This document shows positions 1-6,220 of a DNA stretch of 6,220 bases, in pieces (the stretch's first letter is position 1; each line of letters begins with the position of its first letter). The translations under genes and the position numbers were made by a program. Source of the DNA: an uncultured Porphyromonadaceae bacterium (GTDB lineage Bacteria; Bacteroidota; Bacteroidia; Bacteroidales; Muribaculaceae); contig CAMWOD010000075.1 of NCBI GenBank assembly GCA_947175715.1, positions 1-6,220 of the forward strand. The letters run 5' to 3'. The notes below the pieces were generated by a model that ran no database searches, was not told the origin of the DNA, and saw only the letters and a list, made by a program, of their open reading frames with translations.

Positions 1-950
1 TCACCCGCGAGGATGTCGACTTCATAGCCTCAACCGGCGCCAATACTATACGACTCCCATTTCATTACAAGCTGTTTACCGACGAGGACTATATGGGTCT
101 TACCTCCAACCAGGATGGTTTTGCCCGAATCGACTCGGTGGTGTCGTGGTGCAAGGCCAACGATCTATACCTGATACTCGACATGCACGATGCTCCCGGA
201 GGTCAGACAGGCGACAACATCGACGATTCCTACGGCTATCCCTGGCTTATGGAGAGCCAGCGCAGTCAGCAGCAGTTTGTAGATATATGGCGCAAGATAG
301 CCGACTATTACAAGGATGAGCCTACAATATTAGGATACGAACTTATCAACGAACCTATAGCCACTTATTTTGACAACCAGGACGAGCTCAACTCCAAGCT
401 CGAGCCTCTGCACAAGCGTGCAGTGGCCGCTATACGCGAGGTCGACCCCAATCACATCATACTCATCGGGGCGCCGCAGTGGAACAGCAATTTCGAACCG
501 CTACGCGACACCAACTATGATCCACAGCTTATGTTCACCTGCCACCGTTACGGTGGCCCTGCCACAGCCGATGCCATCCGCTCCTACATCGACTTCCGCG
601 ACAAGAGCAACCGCCCAATGTATATGGGCGAGATAGGCCACAATACCGACCAATGGCAGGCCGACTTTGTGAAAGTGATGATTGATAACAATATAGGCTA
701 TACTTTCTGGCCCTATAAGAAGCGTGACGACTCCTGCATGATGGGTATTGTGATGCCCCAGGAGTGGGAAGAAGTGGTGAAATACAGCGAAGGTCCCCAC
801 CATACATTCGCCGAGATACGCGAAGCCAAGCCCGACCGCGCTAAAGCCCAGGTGGCCCTTGACAAGTTTATCGAGCAGTGCAAAGCTGCCAATTGTGTGC
901 CACAAGTAGGATATATCGAGTCAATGGGACTTGTAGTCCCCTCTAAATAA
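1..950 (+). CDS. Glycoside hydrolase family 5 enzyme (endoglucanase-like), 5' end outside the window
   Basis: The reading frame is open from position 3 and runs to TAA at 948-950, giving 315 visible residues. The Met at position 93 is internal, because the 30 codons before it already encode family sequence (NTIRLPFHYKLF), so roughly the signal peptide and first barrel strand are missing. All eight residues usually conserved in GH5 TIM barrels can be placed (fragment numbering): Arg17, His62 (LDMHDAPGG), Asn116 and acid/base Glu117 (ELINEP, codon 351-353), His181 and Tyr183 (CHRYGG), nucleophile Glu210 (MGEIGH, codon 630-632) and Trp236. The family hydrolyses beta-glycosidic bonds with retention. 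The wording around LDMHDAPGG suggests a beta-glucan-active member, but the subfamily and substrate (1,4-, 1,3- or mixed-linkage glucan, or mannan) cannot be decided here. No binding module follows the barrel. Only 13 bases separate it from the next hydrolase gene, so it is probably the upstream member of that operon. Family call is firm; substrate is open. Confidence 0.93.
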   Translation, partial: TREDVDFIASTGANTIRLPFHYKLFTDEDYMGLTSNQDGFARIDSVVSWCKANDLYLILDMHDAPGGQTGDNIDDSYGYPWLMESQRSQQQFVDIWRKIADYYKDEPTILGYELINEPIATYFDNQDELNSKLEPLHKRAVAAIREVDPNHIILIGAPQWNSNFEPLRDTNYDPQLMFTCHRYGGPATADAIRSYIDFRDKSNRPMYMGEIGHNTDQWQADFVKVMIDNNIGYTFWPYKKRDDSCMMGIVMPQEWEEVVKYSEGPHHTFAEIREAKPDRAKAQVALDKFIEQCKAANCVPQVGYIESMGLVVPSK

Positions 951-963
951 ACCATATATTGAT

Positions 964-3198
964 ATGAAAAAGTATTTTGCATCGATTTTGCTCGCAGCTG
1001 CGGCTATGTGCGGCGCAGCAGCCACTCCGGTGTATCTTGACGATTCAAAGTCAATAGAGGAGCGTGTGGAAGACGCCCTACACCGCATGACCCTACGCGA
1101 GAAAATCAACCTGATTCATGCCCAGTCGAAATTCAGCGCCCCCGGCGTGCCTCGTCTTGGCATCCCCGAGCTATGGTGTACCGACGGCCCTATGGGAGTG
1201 CGCCCCGAGGTGCTGTGGGATGAATGGGAGCAGGCAGGATGGACCAACGATTCTTGCACCGCCTTCCCATCGCTTACCGCCCTTGCCGCCACATGGAACC
1301 CTGATATGGCTCAACTCTATGGCAAAAGCATAGGCGAGGAGGCACGTTACCGCAACAAGAGCGTGCTGCTCGGCCCCGGTATCAACGTATACCGCACTCC
1401 CCTCAACGGACGCAACTTCGAGTATATGGGTGAGGATCCTTACCTCATATCGCAGATGGTGGTGCCCTACGTTAAGGGTGTGCAGAGCAACGGTGTGTCG
1501 GTGTGTGTAAAGCACTTCGCCCTCAATAATAATGAGCTTAACCGCCACACATCCAACCCCATTGTCGACGATCGCACACTCTACGAAATCTATCTGCCAG
1601 GCTTCAAGGCTGCTGCGCAGGAGGGTGGAGCATGGTCGTTCATGGGTGGCTACAACCTGTTCCGCGGCGAACACGCCAGCTATAACCCCATACTCATGAA
1701 CGACATACTCAAGGGTGAATGGGGATGGGATGGCGCTGTAATCTCCGACTGGGGCGCAGTGCACGATACTCCCACGGCAGTAAAGGGTGGTCTTGACATG
1801 GAATTTGGCTCGTGGACCAACGGCCTTACCAACGGCCGCTCCAATGCCTACGACAGCTATTTCTTTGCCGACCCGTATCTAAAGGGTATACAGGATGGCA
1901 CATTCACCGAAGAAGAGCTCAACGATAAGGTGCGCCGCGTGCTGCGACTCACATTCCGCACCGTCATGGACCGCAACCGCCCATTCGGCTCGATGAACTC
2001 CGACGAGCATGTGGCCGCCTGCCGCGAGATAGGTCAGGAAGGCATAGTGCTGCTCCAGAACAAGGGCGATCTGCTCCCCATCAATCCCGCCAAGGTAAAG
2101 AAGGTGGCTGTGATCGGCGAGAACGCCATAAAGATGATGACAGTGGGTGGCGGCTCTTCGTCGCTCAAAGCCCGCTACGAGGTGACACCTCTCGATGGCC
2201 TGAAATCGCGTCTCGGCGATGAAGTGGAGATTGTCTATGCCCGAGGATATGTGGGCGACACCACCGGCGAGTACAACGGCGTGATCACCGGTCAGGATCT
2301 CACCGACCCCCGCTCTCCCGAAGAATTACTCGCCGAGGCCGTCAAGGTGGCCGGCGATGCCGACATGGTGCTGTTCTTCGGCGGCCTCAACAAGAGCAAC
2401 AATCAGGATGCCGAAGATTTCGACCGTGTAACAATGGAGCTGCCCTACAACCAGAACGCAATCATCGAGGCGCTTGCCAAGGCCAACTCCAATCTCGCTG
2501 TAATCAATATCAGCGGCACCGGCGTGGCAATGCCGTGGAAGGATAAGGTACCCGCCATCATGCAGGCATGGTATCTGGGCAACGAGACCGGCAATTCCAT
2601 TGCGTCGGTGCTCGCCGGCGACGTTAATCCCAGCGGCAAGCTCCCCTACACCTACTATGCTTCGCTCGACCAGGTGGGCGCCCATAAGATGGGTGAGTAC
2701 CCCGGACACCGCAGGCTTGACGATCATGGCAACGAGGTGTGGGATATGCCTTACAACGAAGGAATCTATGTGGGCTACCGCTTTATCGATAAAAATAAGC
2801 TTAAACCCACCTTCCCATTCGGCCACGGTTTGAGCTATACCAAGTTTAAGTATGGCAACGCTACGGTTGACCGCACCGAGGGTACTTCCGACGATGTATT
2901 CACCATCACAGTGCCTGTGACCAACGTGGGCAAAGTAAAAGGTAAAGAAGTGGTGCAGCTTTATGTCAATGACGTGAAGTCGAGCGTTGATCGCCCCGTC
3001 AAGGAACTTAAAGGCTTCAGCAAAGTTGAGCTCGCTCCCGGTGAAACAGAGCAGGTGAGCATCACCGTCAAGGGTAGCGACCTTGGCTACTTTGATGCCG
3101 ACAAGCATCAGTGGGTGGTAGAGCCCGGTGTGTTCGAGGCACTGGTAGGCTCATCGTCGGCCGACATCCACACTAAAGCAAAATTTACCATAAAATAA
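964..3198 (+). CDS. Glycoside hydrolase family 3 beta-glucosidase, BglX type, secreted to periplasm
   Basis: Complete 744-residue protein, normal length for this GH3 type. Residues 1-20 form a Sec signal peptide (MKK, hydrophobic core, likely cleavage after Ala20). Cys16 is not in a lipobox, so a soluble periplasmic enzyme is expected. Domain order: GH3 N-terminal barrel about 35-335, C-terminal alpha/beta sandwich about 358-625 (starting VLLQNKGDLLPI), fibronectin III-like domain about 640-735. The active site is intact: Asp74 (CTDGPMGVR), Arg150 in GRNFEYMGEDP, Lys183-His184 (VKHF), nucleophile Asp262 (GAVISDWGAVH, codon 1747-1749) and probable acid/base Glu484 in AEDFDR (codon 2413-2415). 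The family releases terminal beta-D-glucose, or sometimes xylose, from oligosaccharides with retention. Its likely role is finishing the products of the upstream GH5 enzyme. The ATG at 964 is chosen because the signal peptide begins there. The upstream 13 bases are A/T-rich without a Shine-Dalgarno sequence, as is usual in Bacteroidota. The exact sugar specificity is not readable from sequence. Confidence 0.95.
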   Translation: MKKYFASILLAAAAMCGAAATPVYLDDSKSIEERVEDALHRMTLREKINLIHAQSKFSAPGVPRLGIPELWCTDGPMGVRPEVLWDEWEQAGWTNDSCTAFPSLTALAATWNPDMAQLYGKSIGEEARYRNKSVLLGPGINVYRTPLNGRNFEYMGEDPYLISQMVVPYVKGVQSNGVSVCVKHFALNNNELNRHTSNPIVDDRTLYEIYLPGFKAAAQEGGAWSFMGGYNLFRGEHASYNPILMNDILKGEWGWDGAVISDWGAVHDTPTAVKGGLDMEFGSWTNGLTNGRSNAYDSYFFADPYLKGIQDGTFTEEELNDKVRRVLRLTFRTVMDRNRPFGSMNSDEHVAACREIGQEGIVLLQNKGDLLPINPAKVKKVAVIGENAIKMMTVGGGSSSLKARYEVTPLDGLKSRLGDEVEIVYARGYVGDTTGEYNGVITGQDLTDPRSPEELLAEAVKVAGDADMVLFFGGLNKSNNQDAEDFDRVTMELPYNQNAIIEALAKANSNLAVINISGTGVAMPWKDKVPAIMQAWYLGNETGNSIASVLAGDVNPSGKLPYTYYASLDQVGAHKMGEYPGHRRLDDHGNEVWDMPYNEGIYVGYRFIDKNKLKPTFPFGHGLSYTKFKYGNATVDRTEGTSDDVFTITVPVTNVGKVKGKEVVQLYVNDVKSSVDRPVKELKGFSKVELAPGETEQVSITVKGSDLGYFDADKHQWVVEPGVFEALVGSSSADIHTKAKFTIK

Positions 3199-3205
3199 TA
3201 CCATA

Positions 3206-5539
3206 ATGAAAAAGTTAACAGTAATATTGGCAGTGGCCGCCGCTACGCTGCCGCTACTTGGCCAGGCACAGATCAAGCCCGCTATCGCTCCCGATCCGGC
3301 GCTTGAGGCCAAGGTCAACGAGATTGTAGGGAAAATGTCGCTCGACGACAAGGTTGGGCAGATGTGCGAGGTGGTTATCGACCTGGTGTGCGCCGACCAG
3401 CCAGTCAATGGCAAGGTGGTGACCGACCCGGCAAGGCTCAAAACCGTGTTCGACACCTACCGTGTAGGCTCAATACTCAACACACCGCAGGGGCATGCCC
3501 AGGATGTGGAAACCTGGCACCGCCTCATCGTTGACATACAGAAGGCATCGATGAAATATATCGGAGTTCCCGATGTTTACGGTGTTGACCAAAATCACGG
3601 CACCACCTATACCAATGGTGGCACTTTGTTCCCACAGGAAATCAATATGGCTGCGAGCTTCAACCGTGCGCTTGTCGAGGAGGGCGCCCGCATCTGCGCT
3701 TACGAGAGCCGCACGGCTTCAATACCGTGGGTATACAATCCTGTGATGGACTTAGGCCGCAACCCAGCATGGAGCCGTATATGGGAGAGCTTCGGCGAAG
3801 ACCCCTATATCAACGGTGAAATGGCTGTAGCCATGGTGCGCGGCTATCAGGGTACCGACCCCAATCATCTGTCGCAACAGCAGGTGGGCGCTTGCCTGAA
3901 GCACTACATGGCCTACGGCAACCCTGTGAGCGGCAAGGACCGTACACCGGCGTCAATCAACCCCGTAGACCTGCGTGAGAAATATTTTCACCCCTTCAAG
4001 GTAGCGATTCAGGCCGGAGCGCTGTCGGTAATGGTCAATTCGGGCCTCAACAACGGCATGCCTTTCCACGCCAATCATGAGATGCTCACAGAGTGGCTCA
4101 AGGAAGGACTCAACTGGGATGGTATGATCGTGACCGGCTGGGCCGATATACACAACCTGCACAACCGCGACAAGATCGCTGCCGACTACAAGGAGGCTAT
4201 CATGCTCAGCATCAATGCAGGTGTGGATATGTCGATGACTCCCTACGATGTGGAGTTCTGCACGCTGCTCAAGGAGCTTGTGCTGGAGGGTAAGGTGCCT
4301 ATGGAGCGCATCGACGACGCTGTGCGCCGCATCATCCGCTTTAAGCTGCGCCTCGACCTGTGGAAGTATCCCTATACCAACCCCAAGGATTACCCCCTCT
4401 TCGGCTCGGCCCAGCATGCCGAGAAGGCTCTCGAACTGGCCGTGCAGAGCGAAATATTGCTTAAGAACGACAACAATGTTCTTCCCATCAAGGAGGGAAC
4501 CAAGATCCTTGTCACAGGCCCCAACGCCAACACTATGCGCTCGCTCAATGGTGGCTGGTCGTACACATGGCAGGGTATCGACGAGCCTCAGTATCACCAG
4601 CAGTACAACACCATCTACGAGGCTTTCTGCAACCGCTATGGAGCCGACAACGTGACTCTGTGCCAAGGCATGGACTATGTGCAGGATTACGGTAAATGGG
4701 AGCTGGAGCATAATGTCGACATCGAAGCTGCCGTCGAGGCTGCCAAGGGTGTTGACGTGATTGTGGCCTGCATCGGCGAGAACTCTTACTGCGAGACTCC
4801 CGGTAACACCAACGACCTCACCCTCTCGGCCAATCAGACCGCACTGGTGAAGGCTCTCGCCAATACCGGCAAGCCCATTGTGCTGGTGCTCAATGAGGGA
4901 CGTCCCAGAATCATTCGTGAAATAGAGCCTCTTGCCCAGGGTATCATCTACGTGATGCTCCCCGGCAACTATGGTGGCGACGCACTGGCACAGCTCGTGG
5001 CCGGCGACCGCAATTTCAGCGCCAAGCTTCCCATCACTTATCCCAAGTGGAGCAACGCCGTGGCATTCTACGACCACAAGCCCTGCGAGACAGTGGCAAC
5101 GATGTCGGGCGCTTACAACTACGATGCCGACATCGACGTGCAGTGGCCCTTCGGCTACGGCATGAGCTATACTACCTATAAATATTCCGACATAGCTGTC
5201 GACAAGGCCCAGTTTGCCCCCGGCGACGATATCACTGTCTCGGTAACTGTGACCAACACCGGCAGTCGCGACGGCATGGAGCCCGTGATATTCTATAGCT
5301 CCGACCTGGTGGCCTCGTTGTCGCCCGACGTGCTGCGCGTGCGTGGCTTCGACAAGGTTTCGCTCAAGGCTGGCGAGAGCAAGCGCGTGAGCTTCACAAT
5401 CCCCGCCTCCGACCTGGCATTTGTCAACTACAAGGGTCAATGGACTCTCGAAAGCGGCGAATTTGAGTTTACCATCGCCAACCAAAAGGTGAAAGCCACC
5501 TGCACCGAGACTATCGTCTATCCCACTCCCAACATTTGA
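3206..5539 (+). CDS. Glycoside hydrolase family 3 protein, ExoI-like, with the catalytic nucleophile Asp replaced by Gly
   Basis: Complete 777-residue protein. Residues 1-21 form a signal peptide (cleavage probably GQA|Q), with no lipobox, so periplasmic. Domains: GH3 barrel about 45-385, alpha/beta sandwich about 415-655 (starting ILLKNDNNVLPI), fibronectin III-like domain about 670-760. Compared with barley exo-glucanase ExoI from memory, substrate-binding positions are kept: Asp128 (GVDQNHG), Arg191, Lys232-His233 (LKHY), Trp312, the GGWSYTWQG segment (Trp451, Trp455) and acid/base Glu530 (SYCETPG, codon 4793-4795). The nucleophile position is not kept: the family motif VTDWADI reads VTGWADI, with Gly311 encoded by GGC at 4136-4138. 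A normal member would be an exo-acting beta-glucosidase; this one should hydrolyse poorly or not at all if the sequence is right. The rest of the frame is intact and shows no decay. It starts 7 bases after the preceding GH3 stop, with no Shine-Dalgarno sequence, and is likely co-transcribed. It is a different GH3 subtype from its neighbour, so not a recent tandem duplicate. Confidence 0.94.
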   Translation: MKKLTVILAVAAATLPLLGQAQIKPAIAPDPALEAKVNEIVGKMSLDDKVGQMCEVVIDLVCADQPVNGKVVTDPARLKTVFDTYRVGSILNTPQGHAQDVETWHRLIVDIQKASMKYIGVPDVYGVDQNHGTTYTNGGTLFPQEINMAASFNRALVEEGARICAYESRTASIPWVYNPVMDLGRNPAWSRIWESFGEDPYINGEMAVAMVRGYQGTDPNHLSQQQVGACLKHYMAYGNPVSGKDRTPASINPVDLREKYFHPFKVAIQAGALSVMVNSGLNNGMPFHANHEMLTEWLKEGLNWDGMIVTGWADIHNLHNRDKIAADYKEAIMLSINAGVDMSMTPYDVEFCTLLKELVLEGKVPMERIDDAVRRIIRFKLRLDLWKYPYTNPKDYPLFGSAQHAEKALELAVQSEILLKNDNNVLPIKEGTKILVTGPNANTMRSLNGGWSYTWQGIDEPQYHQQYNTIYEAFCNRYGADNVTLCQGMDYVQDYGKWELEHNVDIEAAVEAAKGVDVIVACIGENSYCETPGNTNDLTLSANQTALVKALANTGKPIVLVLNEGRPRIIREIEPLAQGIIYVMLPGNYGGDALAQLVAGDRNFSAKLPITYPKWSNAVAFYDHKPCETVATMSGAYNYDADIDVQWPFGYGMSYTTYKYSDIAVDKAQFAPGDDITVSVTVTNTGSRDGMEPVIFYSSDLVASLSPDVLRVRGFDKVSLKAGESKRVSFTIPASDLAFVNYKGQWTLESGEFEFTIANQKVKATCTETIVYPTPNI
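4136..4138 (+). other. Nucleophile codon of the second GH3 reads Gly (GGC) in place of Asp
   Basis: The codons around this site give NWDGMIVTGWADIHN. In GH3 proteins of this type the residue between Thr and Trp is the Asp that forms the glycosyl-enzyme intermediate (SDW or TDW). The neighbouring GH3 has it at the equivalent place (SDW, codon 1747-1749). GGC differs from the Asp codon GAC by a single A-to-G transition at 4137. Flanking residues on both sides match the family in the same frame, so a frameshift does not explain it. Confidence 0.9.
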
Positions 5540-5558
5540 TTCGTTACTACCCCAAAAC

Positions 5559-5612
5559 AACGCCGCCCATCCAGCTGCTCTATAGCTGAATGGGCGGCGT
5601 TCTGTATCTTTA
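5559..5612 (+). terminator. Strong hairpin terminator between convergent transcripts, possibly bidirectional
   Basis: The arms at 5559-5576 and 5584-5601 pair over 18 positions with a single C/A mismatch, around a 7-base loop (GCTCTAT). The lower part of the stem is very GC-rich (CGCCGCCC with GGGCGGCG). It begins 20 bases after the stop of the second GH3 gene. The plus-strand tail is only moderately T-rich (CTGTATCTTTA). On the minus strand the hairpin is followed by GTTTTGGGG, a short T run, so it may also end the higBA transcript whose last stop is at 5629. The stem is seen directly; termination activity in either direction is inferred. Confidence 0.85.
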
Positions 5613-5628
5613 CCCCTCGCTGAAGTTA

Positions 5629-5988
5629 TTATAGCCCAAGCATTGCGGCCGGAGCTATGCCAAGAGTGAGGCATATAGCTCGAGCTATACGTAAGGTTGG
5701 TTCGGCTCGTCCTGAAATATAGTCACTTACGCGCGATTGACTTATTCCGAGTTCCTTAGCGAGCTCCTTTTGGGTCATGCCTTTCTCTTGTATCGATAGG
5801 GTGATTAGTTCCCCAATAGTAGGTTTTGCAATGGGGTAATGGAGTTTTTCGTATGCTTCAACCACGTCTGAAACAATGGTAAGTTCAATGGCATTTTGGT
5901 CGACTGCTGGAGTTTCATCCGTAACGAGCGGCAACAGCTCCTCTATGCGGTTGAGTGCATACTCATATTGCTGCTTGGTAATATCCAT
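5629..5988 (-). CDS. higA: HigA-type antitoxin, helix-turn-helix XRE family
   Basis: Complete 119-residue protein. The N-terminal half (about 1-58) is mostly helical and acidic, with the pattern YEYALNRIEELLP and a VVEAYEKLHYPI segment that is typical of HigA antitoxins. A C-terminal XRE/Cro-like helix-turn-helix follows (about 59-119), with the turn in MTQKELAKELGISQSRVSDY (residues 71-90). By family knowledge it would neutralise the HigB toxin by direct contact and repress the higBA promoter. The gene lies 12 bases downstream of the toxin gene in the same direction, the toxin-first order characteristic of higBA. The ATG at 5988-5986 is preceded by an A/T-rich stretch without a Shine-Dalgarno sequence. 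It converges on the glycosidase operon across an 89-base gap. Its base composition is lower in GC than the hydrolase genes. Confidence in the family is high because of the recognisable toxin partner. Confidence 0.9.
   Translation of the reverse strand: MDITKQQYEYALNRIEELLPLVTDETPAVDQNAIELTIVSDVVEAYEKLHYPIAKPTIGELITLSIQEKGMTQKELAKELGISQSRVSDYISGRAEPTLRIARAICLTLGIAPAAMLGL
5674..5689. repeat. 16-base perfect palindrome inside the higA coding region
   Basis: The sequence TATAGCTCGAGCTATA is identical to its own reverse complement. It lies in the codons for Ile-Ala-Arg-Ala-Ile near the antitoxin C-terminus, so the symmetry may simply follow from these codons. A role as a binding site for HigA or as an RNA hairpin is possible but unsupported. 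By simple counting, a 16-base perfect palindrome is expected about 0.1 times in a window of this size. Confidence 0.4.
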
Positions 5989-6000
5989 AGTTTATTTGGT

Positions 6001-6220
6001 TTAGATGGTTGAACAATCAATTTTATCGTATTCAGAGTGCGTTCCTATAAATCTAATAAAGATTCGCCCAATAGTAAATTTAACAACTACCACAAGGCGA
6101 TAATGGTTACCCTTGATATTGAAAACATAGTGCTGATTTCCAACATAATCGGTAGAAGGAAAGTCGTCCTTGATTTCTCTAAAGTTATGCCATTCAGCTT
6201 CCTCTGCGATGTCGTACCAC
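6001..6220 (-). CDS. higB: HigB-type mRNA interferase toxin, 5' end outside the window
   Basis: Reading the minus strand from 6219 gives 72 codons ending in TAA at 6003-6001; the start lies beyond the window edge. The visible part begins WYDIAEEAEWHNF and contains the family hallmarks DYVGNQHYVFNIKGNHYRLV and FIGTHSEYDKID. These align by eye with E. coli HigB (HYVFNVGGNELRVV, then THKEYD). HigB toxins have a RelE-like fold and cleave translating mRNA on the ribosome; full members are about 95-105 residues, so roughly 25 N-terminal residues are missing here. No stop or frameshift breaks the visible part, so the toxin looks intact. The antitoxin gene follows after 12 bases. The promoter and operator of the module must lie upstream, outside the window. 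Confidence 0.9.
   Translation of the reverse strand, partial: WYDIAEEAEWHNFREIKDDFPSTDYVGNQHYVFNIKGNHYRLVVVVKFTIGRIFIRFIGTHSEYDKIDCSTI

Noticed and set aside
93..95. ATG at 93 as the real start of the GH5 gene
   Set aside because: The 30 codons upstream are open and encode conserved GH5 sequence, including the Arg of NTIRLPFHYK. The protein also has no signal peptide at 93.
1006..1014. Lipoprotein signal around Cys16 of the first GH3
   Set aside because: The residues before the cysteine are Ala-Ala-Met, not a lipobox, and a good signal peptidase I site (AAA before Thr) follows.
1171..1764. 197-codon open frame on the minus strand opposite the GH3 active-site region
   Set aside because: It mirrors the conserved GH3 barrel in another frame and has no domain or plausible translation start context.
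2326..3108. 260-codon open frame on the minus strand, antisense to the first GH3 gene
   Set aside because: Same shadow pattern with no recognisable motif, and it is fully covered by conserved GH3 sequence on the other strand.
4145..4147. Asp314, three residues after Gly311, as a replacement nucleophile
   Set aside because: This Asp is part of the normal WADI motif also present, from memory, in family members that have the usual nucleophile. There is no sequence reason to assign it catalysis, although only structure or assay can exclude it.
4130..4150. Frameshift or misaligned motif as the cause of the missing nucleophile in the second GH3
   Set aside because: The residues before (NWDGMIVT) and after (WADIHN) the site match the family in one unbroken frame, so only a substitution explains it.
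3953..5674. 573-codon open frame on the minus strand, antisense to the second GH3 gene
   Set aside because: It lies opposite a well-supported GH3 gene, starts inside higA, runs through the terminator hairpin, and its translation is rich in His, Val and Gly with no recognisable domain. Such long antisense frames arise from the codon bias of GC-rich genes.
6040..6075. Possible Bacteroidota-type promoter (TAGATTTA on the minus strand) inside higB for separate higA expression
   Set aside because: The match to TAnnTTTG is imperfect and the only TTG-like upstream element lies about 13 bases away, too close for the usual spacing.

Overview
The window looks like a piece of a gut-type Bacteroidales (phylum Bacteroidota) genome. 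The evidence is three consecutive glycoside hydrolase genes with Sec signal peptides where the start is visible, protein wording typical of Bacteroides/Muribaculaceae/Alistipes relatives, and A/T-rich translation starts without a Shine-Dalgarno sequence. The family cannot be fixed from sequence reading alone; the fairly high GC of the hydrolase genes (about 57 to 65 % in two 60-base lines counted by hand) fits Muribaculaceae or Alistipes better than Bacteroides.

Layout: positions 1-950 (+) hold the 3' part of a GH5 glycosidase gene whose 5' end lies outside the window. Positions 964-3198 (+) encode a complete GH3 beta-glucosidase of the BglX type. Positions 3206-5539 (+) encode a second, differently built GH3 protein that resembles the barley exo-glucanase ExoI type. 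The three genes are separated by only 13 and 7 bases and almost certainly form one transcript. A strong hairpin at 5559-5601 closes it. On the minus strand, converging on that hairpin, are an antitoxin gene of the HigA type (5988-5629) and, just upstream of it in the same direction, a HigB-type toxin gene (6220-6001) whose 5' end is cut by the window edge.

How the genes fit together: the GH5 enzyme would cut a beta-linked glucan or related polymer, and the periplasmic GH3 enzymes would trim the released oligosaccharides from the non-reducing end, as in a polysaccharide utilization locus. No SusC/SusD pair or regulator is visible, so the locus assignment is an inference. The higBA module is an unrelated, lower-GC, probably acquired unit.

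The most striking observation is that the second GH3 protein has lost its catalytic nucleophile. The conserved Thr-Asp-Trp motif reads Thr-Gly-Trp (Gly311, codon GGC at 4136-4138), while the other active-site positions I can align, including the acid/base Glu530, are intact. It is either a pseudoenzyme, a very recent inactivating point mutation, or a sequence error. No RNA gene, CRISPR array, insertion sequence or replication origin was seen, and no gene-free stretch exceeds 300 bases.
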